From the NCBI GenBank assembly GCA_023433445.1, contig JAEZCS010000179.1, positions 1 to 13,646 of the forward strand: a stretch of 13,646 bases of DNA. Direction: 5' to 3'. Positions 7,388-12,855 of the stretch are shown in pieces. Position 1 is the first letter of the stretch, and every line of letters starts with the position of its first letter. The notes beneath the pieces were generated by a model. That model was given only the letters and a program-made list of their open reading frames with translations, was not told the DNA's origin and did no database searches. Origin of the DNA: Pseudomonadota bacterium. Lineage in GTDB: Bacteria > Pseudomonadota > Alphaproteobacteria > Sphingomonadales > Sphingomonadaceae. The position numbers and the translations under genes are program-made.

Positions 7388-8458
7388 ATGACCGACAGAC
7401 GTGCTTGCATCAACGCCATCGGCTGCGCCGTTCCCGACCAGGATGTGCACGTCGCTTTCATCAACTGGGCCAATCGGCAAGTCGCGGACGAACGGGCGCG
7501 GGGCCTTTTCACCCGGATGGCGGAGCGGAGTGGCATCAACCACCGCTGGTCGGTGCTACCGCCGGTCGATGCCGGCGGATCGCCCGTCGACCCCGGCGGC
7601 TTCTATGCGGACACCATGCCTTCGACGTCAAAGCGCATGCAGCTCTATCACCACTTGGCGCCGCCGCTGGCCCTGCGTGCGATCGAGGATTTGCGCGCGA
7701 AAGCAGCGATCGACGGCATCACTCATCTGGTGGTGGCAAGCTGTACGGGCTTCGTGGCGCCCGGCATTGACCAGATTATCGCCGATGCCCTGGGCCTTGC
7801 AGGCGTCGAAAGGACGCTCGTCGGGTTCATGGGCTGCTACGCCGCCGTCGCGGCGTTGCGGACAGCACGACATATTGTCCGTTCAGAGCCGGAAGCCCGT
7901 GTGCTGGTCGTCACGGTCGAGCTATCCTCCCTCCATCTTCAGCCTGAGCAGCAGGTCGAAAGACTGCTGATGATGCTGCAATTCGGCGACGGTGCAGCCG
8001 CTGCACTTGTAAGCGCGGAGGATCATGGCTTTGCCATGGCCGCGCCTTTTGCGATCAACCTGGAAGCCTCTGCCGAACTCATCCGCTGGGAAATTGGCGA
8101 CCATGGCTTTGTCATGCACCTGTCCGGCGAGGTGCCGGCACGCATTCAGGCGGCGCTGCGGGACGAAGGCATCAGAACCAAGATCTGCGGTTCGGCCGAC
8201 GGGACGTCGATCGAAAACTGGGCGGTTCACGCCGGAGGCCGATCCATATTGGACGCGGTGCAACAGGGACTGGATCTGGAGCCCGATGCGCTGTCGGTTT
8301 CTCGCGGGGTGCTTGCCCGGAATGGCAATATGTCATCCGCCACATTGATGTTCATCCTCAACGATCTTCTTCGTCAGGAGCGAGGCGGCAACGGCGTCGC
8401 GCTCGCCTTCGGACCCGGCGTCGCGGCCGAAGGTTTCCGCTTTTCCCGAGCGGGATGA
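7388..8458 (+). CDS. Type III polyketide synthase (chalcone/stilbene synthase superfamily)
   Basis: 356 residues, the normal length for the family; a homodimeric cytoplasmic thiolase-fold enzyme. It would load an acyl starter on Cys and extend it with malonyl-CoA, then cyclise to a resorcinol, phloroglucinol or pyrone. The triad is intact: Cys150 in FMGCYAAVAALR, His281 in WAVHAGGRSILDAV and Asn314 in RNGNMSSATLMF. Also seen are ASCTGFVAPGID (117-128, the segment before the nucleophile) and LQFGDGAAAALV (197-208). The starter cannot be deduced; fatty acyl starters are common in bacterial relatives with a reductase and methyltransferase alongside. The ribosome site is weak (GTGGA, 7378-7382). 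The gene overlaps the FAD oxidoreductase by four bases, and a candidate promoter sits in the 114-base gap upstream. Confidence 0.95.
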   Translation: MTDRRACINAIGCAVPDQDVHVAFINWANRQVADERARGLFTRMAERSGINHRWSVLPPVDAGGSPVDPGGFYADTMPSTSKRMQLYHHLAPPLALRAIEDLRAKAAIDGITHLVVASCTGFVAPGIDQIIADALGLAGVERTLVGFMGCYAAVAALRTARHIVRSEPEARVLVVTVELSSLHLQPEQQVERLLMMLQFGDGAAAALVSAEDHGFAMAAPFAINLEASAELIRWEIGDHGFVMHLSGEVPARIQAALRDEGIRTKICGSADGTSIENWAVHAGGRSILDAVQQGLDLEPDALSVSRGVLARNGNMSSATLMFILNDLLRQERGGNGVALAFGPGVAAEGFRFSRAG

Positions 8459-9537
8459 TGCCGCAGGCGCTGATCATCGGCGGCGGTCCTGCTGGCTCGG
8501 CAGCCGCTATCACGCTGGCGCAAGGTGGCATGCGGCCGCTCCTGATCGAACGCCACAGGACTGCGCCTGCTGGCGTATGCGGCGGCTTCCTGGGGTGGGA
8601 CGCCATCGCGGGTCTGAAGGAGCTGGGCGTGGACCCGTGGAAGCTGGGAGCACGGCCGATCAATCGGTTCCGGCTAGCATCGGCGGATCGCTGCGTCGAA
8701 GCATCCCTGCCTGCGACAGCTGCCGGAATCTCCCGGCGCACGCTGGACAATGCGTTGATCGAGGCCGCCGAAGATGCTGGCGCCATCGTCAGCCGGGGGC
8801 GAACCGCGCGCGCTATCGACCTGGATCAACGCACGGTGCGTTTCGACGATGGCGAAGAAAGCGCTGCGGACGCGCTGTTCCTAAGCGTTGGCAAGCATGA
8901 CCTGCGCGGAGCAGGACGAGAGTTTTCCGCCTCGTCTATTGGGTTACGCGCCACCCTGCCCCCATCCGCTGCATTGCATGATGCTTTGACAGGCGTGGTC
9001 GAACTGCACCTTTTCGACAGAGGCTATGCCGGGCTGCTCTTGCAGGAGGATGGATCAGTCAACCTGTGCCTGTCAGCAAACAGGGAACGGTTGAACGAAG
9101 CGGGCAGCGTTCCTGCCCTGATGGATCAATTGCGAGATGAGGCGCCGCTTTTGAAGGCGCGATTGGAGGGTGCGGACGCTCGTTTCGACGCAGTAGCGGG
9201 CGTGCCCTATGGCTGGCGCGCGAGCGGAACCCATAGGGGCATCTTCCGCACCGGGGACCAGAGCGCCGTCATTGCTTCTCTCGCAGGCGACGGCATCGCC
9301 ATAGCATTAGCCAGCGGCACGAGCGCCGCCCGCGCCATGCTGACCGGGGGACCCGATGCCGCCCCGGCCTGGCAGCGCATATGGCGCAGGCAATGCAACA
9401 TGCCCGTCGGGATCGCCGAAGCGCTCCGCCACAGCGCCGCCGCAGCGCTGCCGCGAAGCCTGCTGATGGCGGTATTGAAATTAGCCCCGGCGCTCGGGAC
9501 GAGCGCCGCGGCCTTTACCCGGATCAGGAGAGTATAA
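8455..9537 (+). CDS. FAD-dependent oxidoreductase, geranylgeranyl-reductase/halogenase-like
   Basis: 360 residues. The dinucleotide-binding motif IIGGGPAG is at residues 7-14, followed by LLIERH, the CGGF segment (about 42-45) typical of geranylgeranyl-reductase-like flavoproteins, SRRTLDNALIEAAEDAG, LFLSVGKHDLRG, and the second FAD motif TGDQSAVIASLAGDGIAIAL. It is translationally coupled to the polyketide synthase (ATGA at 8455-8458; a second ATG at 8458 is possible). The probable role is oxidation, hydroxylation or reduction of the polyketide product. A flavoprotein hydroxylase, SrsC, plays this part in Streptomyces phenolic lipid synthesis, though I cannot claim orthology. Its last 14 bases overlap the convergent methyltransferase gene. 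Confidence 0.88.
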   Translation: MMPQALIIGGGPAGSAAAITLAQGGMRPLLIERHRTAPAGVCGGFLGWDAIAGLKELGVDPWKLGARPINRFRLASADRCVEASLPATAAGISRRTLDNALIEAAEDAGAIVSRGRTARAIDLDQRTVRFDDGEESAADALFLSVGKHDLRGAGREFSASSIGLRATLPPSAALHDALTGVVELHLFDRGYAGLLLQEDGSVNLCLSANRERLNEAGSVPALMDQLRDEAPLLKARLEGADARFDAVAGVPYGWRASGTHRGIFRTGDQSAVIASLAGDGIAIALASGTSAARAMLTGGPDAAPAWQRIWRRQCNMPVGIAEALRHSAAAALPRSLLMAVLKLAPALGTSAAAFTRIRRV

Positions 9538-10201
9538 GCGGCCTATCCCTGACCCGCTCAACGCATAGCCGAAAAGCGAAGCGGCGCACGATGCGCACCT
9601 GATCCGCTAGGATGCCCGCCTCCGCCAGCAAGTCGATCCAATCGGCGCGGCGAAAAGAGCGGGCGATCGAAAGCTGGCCATCTTCCCGCACGATCCGGTG
9701 CACCCGGAGCAACCGGGCGAGGATGGGATAGCCCCAATGAGCAAAGCCATGGCGGTGGAGGTCGCAGATCAACCAGCCCATCCTCGCCTTTGCTTCCATA
9801 TGGCGCAGAAAGGTCATCAGCTGGGCATCGGTCATATGGTGCGTGACCTGGCTGGAGATGATGAAGTCGAATGGTTCGGGCTGGCTTTGATAATCGCCCG
9901 CCCGATAATCGATCGACAGCTCAACGGGCGTGGCGTGGCGCGCCGCCGCCAAGCTCTTTTCATTGAGGTCAACGCCGACAAGCTCAGCATCGATACCCTG
10001 CTTGCGCGCCCAGCGCGCTATTGCGCGCAGCACGTCACCATCGCCGAACCCGACATCCAGCAGGCTAAACCTCTTGGTATTTCCCACTGCACGGCGGAGA
10101 AAGGCGATGCTGGGCCACGCCGTGAAGGTCCAGCGGTTCACCCGCGCCAGGTCATGCAAGACCCGTTCATATATTGCGGGGTCGAGATCAGGCGCGTCCA
10201 T
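9524..10201 (-). CDS. Class I SAM-dependent methyltransferase, PKS-associated
   Basis: 225 residues from the chosen start. The SAM-binding motif is LLDVGFGDGDVLRAIA, the next strand acidic motif is ELVGVDLNEKSLAAAR, and the motif IV region is PFDFIISSQVTHHMTD. After the core come LICDLHRHG and SFRRADWIDLLAEAG. The predicted role is O- or C-methylation of the product of the adjacent polyketide synthase, inferred from location. I chose the ATG at 10201 because AGGA lies seven bases upstream on the - strand (10212-10209). An in-frame ATG at 10240 would add 13 hydrophilic residues and has only a distant GGAG. It converges on the FAD oxidoreductase with a 14-base overlap and is divergent from the DUF2147 gene. 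Confidence 0.88.
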   Translation of the reverse strand: MDAPDLDPAIYERVLHDLARVNRWTFTAWPSIAFLRRAVGNTKRFSLLDVGFGDGDVLRAIARWARKQGIDAELVGVDLNEKSLAAARHATPVELSIDYRAGDYQSQPEPFDFIISSQVTHHMTDAQLMTFLRHMEAKARMGWLICDLHRHGFAHWGYPILARLLRVHRIVREDGQLSIARSFRRADWIDLLAEAGILADQVRIVRRFAFRLCVERVRDRPLILS

Positions 10202-10204
10202 CTG

Positions 10205-10212
10205 CTCTTCCT
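10205..10212 (-). promoter_or_regulatory. Ribosome binding site deciding the methyltransferase start
   Basis: AGGAAGAG on the - strand. The AGGA core is seven bases from the ATG ending at 10201, which favours the shorter methyltransferase over the upstream in-frame ATG at 10240. Confidence 0.6.
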
Positions 10213-10285
10213 GACGCGATCTCGTGCTTAGGTCGGCCATCGCTCACTTACTCCCCTCACCCCCCTACACCGAGAAAGCCATTGA

Positions 10286-10306
10286 TGCGCCAGACTTTTG
10301 GGCGCA
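10286..10306. repeat. Inverted repeat between divergent methyltransferase and DUF2147 genes
   Basis: TGCGCC (10286-10291) and GGCGCA (10301-10306) form perfect 6-base arms around a 9-base T-rich spacer. It lies in the 136-base region between two divergent start codons, so it could be a regulator site or an mRNA hairpin of the DUF2147 leader. No U-tract follows, which argues against a terminator. Confidence 0.35.
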
Positions 10307-10337
10307 CCGTTAAGCGTAAGAAGATCGGAGAATGACG

Positions 10338-10742
10338 ATGTTGGCCGCTACCCTCATCATGCTGACATCGTCTGCTGCGGCTCCTGCTGTGGACGTGACC
10401 GGTCTCTGGGTGACGGACGATGGCAAAGGACTTGTCAGGATCGAGCCTTGCGGAGCAAAGCTCTGCGGCCGAATTGTCCGGGTACTGGATACGCGGCCCG
10501 ATGTCCCAAAGACCGATGTGCATAACCCCGACCCCCGCCTTCGCACGCGTCCTCTCGCGGGTATGCTCACGCTGTGGGATTTTGCACGTTCAGGGTCGGA
10601 ATGGACAGGCGGGCGGGCCTATGATCCCAAAAGCGGGAAGAGCTATCGCTCGTCCCTTGCGCGAAATTCTGACGGGTCGCTGAAGCTCACCGGCTGCGTG
10701 CTTTTCATCTGCGAATCGCGCCGTTGGACTCGAGGCCGCTAG
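10338..10742 (+). CDS. Exported DUF2147 protein
   Basis: 134 residues. The short N-terminal hydrophobic segment MLAATLIMLTSSAAAPA reads as a signal peptide without strong basic residues. The mature part follows the DUF2147 pattern: GLWVTDDGKGLVRIEPCGAKLCGRIV, then NPDPRLRTRPLAG, GGRAYDPKSGKSYRSSLARN and LKLTGCVLFICESRRW. It is small, beta-rich and predicted periplasmic, with four Cys that could form disulfides. Its function is not established; family members are often near envelope or lipid genes. The start at 10338 is preferred to 10332 because GGAG (10327-10330) is seven bases from it but only one from the other. The stop codon overlaps that of the convergent tocopherol methyltransferase-like gene (10739-10742). 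Confidence 0.88.
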   Translation: MLAATLIMLTSSAAAPAVDVTGLWVTDDGKGLVRIEPCGAKLCGRIVRVLDTRPDVPKTDVHNPDPRLRTRPLAGMLTLWDFARSGSEWTGGRAYDPKSGKSYRSSLARNSDGSLKLTGCVLFICESRRWTRGR

Positions 10743-11575
10743 ATCGCCTCCCACTGAAATATGCCATAGCGCATCGCCCCGGTCCGCAGGGCGAGGATGA
10801 GGCGCGGCAGGCTCAAGATGAAGTCGCGGCTGACGGTGGCCCGGCTGAGCGCGAGCCGACGAACGCGGCGGTCACTGAACAGGCGCTGCGTAAACCGTGC
10901 GAGGCATATCGACCAGGTGCGCCGAACCTCCAGGCTGATGTCCTGATAATCCATCAATCGAAATCCAGCGGCGGAGGCCCACTCCAGATAATCTTCCCGA
11001 CTCCCCATGCTCGGCAGCCTGCCCTCGCGGCAGATCGGCAGCAGCAGGTGCCGCACTTGCCAGGCAGGAACGGATTCTCCTTCCAGCCACGCGCACACGA
11101 CCAATCGACCGCCCGGACGCAATATCCGCCGTGCCTCAGCGAAGAAGCGCGGCTTGCTTGCCATATGCTCGGAACTTTCAATCGCGTAGGCCCCGTCGAA
11201 CGATCCCGCGTCAAAACCGTTGTCGAGCCAGTCCCGCAGCAGGCACGTGAATCGGGGTGAGCGGGTGCTCGCAATCCTGTGCTGCGCGGCCGAAAGGGTC
11301 AGGCCCGTGATCGACACGTCATGCCGCCTCAATATATCGGCCGCAGTCGCGCCATAACCGCATCCGATGTCGCAGAGCCTTTGCTCAGGCTCTATCCCAA
11401 GCCTCCGCTCCACAGCAGCCCCCAGTTCGGCAGCCGCCTGCACCGGCGTCTCGTCGCCGCGACGCCAGTATCCATGATGGACATGGTCTCCCCAGATGTT
11501 GCGATAAGCGTGGTCGAGCTCATCATAATGGAGGGCGACGCTGGCCGCGTCCGACGGTTGTTCAGGAACAATCAT
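10739..11575 (-). CDS. Gamma-tocopherol C-methyltransferase-like SAM methyltransferase
   Basis: 278 residues. Upstream of the SAM core is HYDELDHAYRNIWGDHVHHG (residues 16-35), resembling the YDE...IWGDHMHHG segment of plant gamma-tocopherol methyltransferases. Then come DIGCGYG (69-75, motif I), ITGLTLSAAQ (89-98), AIESSEHM (131-138) and LRPGGRLVV (152-160). The C-terminus MRYGIFQWEA also echoes that family. Relatives methylate aromatic head groups, sterols or small amines; next to a type III polyketide synthase, ring C-methylation of a phenolic product is the best inference. It lies five bases after a small membrane protein gene with no clear ribosome site, so translation is probably coupled. 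It converges on DUF2147 with overlapping stop codons. Confidence 0.87.
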   Translation of the reverse strand: MIVPEQPSDAASVALHYDELDHAYRNIWGDHVHHGYWRRGDETPVQAAAELGAAVERRLGIEPEQRLCDIGCGYGATAADILRRHDVSITGLTLSAAQHRIASTRSPRFTCLLRDWLDNGFDAGSFDGAYAIESSEHMASKPRFFAEARRILRPGGRLVVCAWLEGESVPAWQVRHLLLPICREGRLPSMGSREDYLEWASAAGFRLMDYQDISLEVRRTWSICLARFTQRLFSDRRVRRLALSRATVSRDFILSLPRLILALRTGAMRYGIFQWEAI

Positions 11576-11580
11576 GCCGG

Positions 11581-11778
11581 TTAGGGCACTGGCCGGTCTG
11601 CATGCGTCGTCGTCAGGAAAGAAGGATAAAGCAGCGTCACTGAAGCGAGCGCTATGATGATCAACGCCGCGATCAGCGCGAAGCTGCTATTCACCTTGCC
11701 CCTGTTGCGTGCGTAAAGCACGAGGCCGAGCAAACCTGCTGCGATCAGGATGATGATGGCAGTAAGACCTGTTAACAT
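11581..11778 (-). CDS. Small two-helix membrane protein
   Basis: 65 residues, mostly two hydrophobic helices: TAIIILIAAGLLGLVLYARN (6-25) and FALIAALIIIALASVTLLYP (33-52). A short basic turn (RNRGK) separates them, which puts the loop on the cytoplasmic side. AGGAG lies eight bases before the ATG on the - strand, and the helices are uninterrupted, so the frame is convincing despite its size. It is five bases upstream of the tocopherol methyltransferase-like gene, on the same strand and surely in the same transcript. I recognise no family. A membrane anchor or partner for the methyltransferase, or an unrelated small envelope protein, are both possible. Confidence 0.7.
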   Translation of the reverse strand: MLTGLTAIIILIAAGLLGLVLYARNRGKVNSSFALIAALIIIALASVTLLYPSFLTTTHADRPVP

Positions 11779-11802
11779 CGATCATGCTCCTGAAATGAGG
11801 AA

Positions 11803-11829
11803 GATCGGCCCCGCACGGGGATAGCGATC
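11803..11829 (-). other. Stem-loop between two small - strand genes
   Basis: An outer stem GATCG (11803-11807) with CGATC (11825-11829) encloses an inner stem CCCC (11809-11812) with GGGG (11817-11820) and a GCAC loop. It sits in the 66-base gap between two co-oriented small genes. There is no U-run, so a Rho-independent terminator is doubtful; it may cap or separate transcript segments. Confidence 0.35.
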
Positions 11830-11844
11830 CTCAAATTACCGAGC

Positions 11845-12045
11845 TTACAATTCGTTCGGGCTCATGTCCGCGGGTTCCGCCGCTGCAGAGGAAGGAACCG
11901 GGGCTTCCGACGTCCGGGATGCCGGGTCCGGTGCCCGCAGGCTAGTATAGGCTATCAGCCCCGCGAGTGCCAGACATGCGGCCACGATCACCCACAGCCA
12001 TCGCTTGGCATTGCGCCTTTGTCGTCGCTCTGGATCCTGGAGCAT
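11845..12045 (-). CDS. Small single-pass membrane protein
   Basis: 66 residues. The very basic N-terminus (ERRQRRNAKR, 6-15) is followed by one helix WLWVIVAACLALAGLIAYTS (16-35) and an Ala/Pro/Ser/Glu-rich tail ending MSPNEL. By the positive-inside rule the N-terminus is cytoplasmic and the flexible tail periplasmic. AGG lies seven bases before the ATG on the - strand (AAGGTGAG context). The charge pattern supports a real gene rather than a chance frame. No family is recognised. It is upstream of the two-helix protein, with a stem-loop in the 66-base gap, and divergent from the disordered acidic protein. Confidence 0.6.
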   Translation of the reverse strand: MLQDPERRQRRNAKRWLWVIVAACLALAGLIAYTSLRAPDPASRTSEAPVPSSAAAEPADMSPNEL

Positions 12046-12092
12046 TGTCTCACCTTTCCGGCATCGACTTGCGGGGAAAAAGGTCCTGGCAT

Positions 12093-12107
12093 CTTAACCT
12101 GGTTAAG
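12093..12107. promoter_or_regulatory. Perfect 15-base palindrome in a divergent promoter region
   Basis: CTTAACC-T-GGTTAAG has 7-base perfect arms around one base. It lies between two divergent genes (starts at 12045 and 12194), 47 and 86 bases from their ATGs, where an operator would act on both. The TTAA-N5-TTAA spacing does not fit the CtrA site (TTAA-N7-TTAA). The binding protein is unknown and none of the genes beside it is a regulator. Confidence 0.45.
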
Positions 12108-12180
12108 CGATCGATGCGGATCAGCCGCTTTTCCTGCGCGTTTCCTCAATCGAATAACTGATGGACCAGTTCCCCGCTAT

Positions 12181-12185
12181 GAGGA
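12181..12185 (+). promoter_or_regulatory. Ribosome binding site deciding the start of the disordered protein
   Basis: GAGGA lies eight bases before the ATG at 12194. In-frame ATGs at 12161 and 12179 have no comparable site, so the shorter product is preferred. Confidence 0.6.
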
Positions 12186-12193
12186 TGACTATT

Positions 12194-12688
12194 ATGAATG
12201 ACCGCAATGCATTTCTTCAGGGGCAGGGCTCTCCGATCAAGGATGATGCCGCTCCGCCCGAACAGGGGTGGCGCGGCGAACGATCGGCCAATGAGGTGCC
12301 CGGGACGCAATCGCAGCGCCGCCATATTCCCGGCGTTGGACCCGAGGTCGAGGAGATCTCCGGCACGGCTTTCGCCGAAGCGCAGGGGCTTGACCAGAAC
12401 CCAAAGGATGAGGATCAGGAGGAAAGCCGGACCTTGCCTGACTCAGGATCGCAAGGTCAGCATAGCGGCGATGGCGTCAGCGATCTGAGCATGGCGGGAA
12501 GCAGCCCCGGTGGCGAAAGCGCCGGAGCCCCCTATCCGCACGGCCACCGCAAGACTGACAATGATCCGGGCAGCATCATGGGTCATGGCGGGCAGACCGA
12601 GATTGACTATCATGGACCCGGCCATCTCGGATCGACCAATACGGGCGACGAGGACAATCGCAATGGCGTCGCCGAGAAGGACGACTGA
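12194..12688 (+). CDS. Hydrophilic, probably disordered acidic protein
   Basis: 164 residues with no Cys, no signal peptide and no hydrophobic segment. The composition is dominated by Gly, Asp, Glu, Ser, Pro, Gln and Asn. His is concentrated in the C-terminal half (PYPHGHRK, MGHGG, DYHGPGHLG). An acidic stretch NPKDEDQEES lies near residue 72 and the C-terminus is GDEDNRNGVAEKDD. This suggests an intrinsically disordered, hydrophilin-like or stress-related protein, or a metal-binding one, but no family is recognised. The frame is supported by a good ribosome site and by length; a 162-residue antisense frame over its 3' half runs on into the GTPase gene and is rejected. It is monocistronic between a divergent gene and the GTPase leader. 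Confidence 0.7.
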   Translation: MNDRNAFLQGQGSPIKDDAAPPEQGWRGERSANEVPGTQSQRRHIPGVGPEVEEISGTAFAEAQGLDQNPKDEDQEESRTLPDSGSQGQHSGDGVSDLSMAGSSPGGESAGAPYPHGHRKTDNDPGSIMGHGGQTEIDYHGPGHLGSTNTGDEDNRNGVAEKDD

Positions 12689-12728
12689 CACGCTTTTGAA
12701 AGAGTAGCGACGTGGCTCATCCACAATA

Positions 12729-12796
12729 GCCTGTCTTGTCAGGCGGGCGGTTCGACATACAGGCCGAACCCCCTTGCCTTCCTGACGCGATAGGCA
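12729..12796 (+). other. Leader with competing hairpins upstream of the EF-G-like gene
   Basis: Hairpin A is GCCTG (12729-12733) with CAGGC (12740-12744). Hairpin B is GGTTCG (12749-12754) with CGAACC (12765-12770), whose loop contains ACAGGC (12759-12764), also complementary to GCCTGT (12729-12734). A third stem is TGCCT (12775-12779) with AGGCA (12792-12796). Some pairings exclude each other, as in attenuators. A clear U-run and a mapped transcript start are both missing, so this could instead be the 3' structure of the preceding gene. Confidence 0.3.
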
Positions 12797-12855
12797 GAAC
12801 ATCGCTCTCTTAAATAGACCGTCTTCGCCGAGAAAGATGGATGAGGAGAGCAAGG

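Noticed and set aside
9698..10231. 177-residue open frame on the + strand
   Set aside because: Antisense to the methyltransferase with clear SAM motifs; no ribosome site or domain.
10724..11260. 178-residue open frame on the + strand
   Set aside because: Antisense to the tocopherol methyltransferase-like gene and starts inside the DUF2147 3' end; Pro/Gln/Arg-rich shadow.
12093..12107. CtrA cell-cycle regulator site
   Set aside because: The two TTAA half-sites are separated by five bases rather than the required seven, so the palindrome is reported without an assigned regulator.
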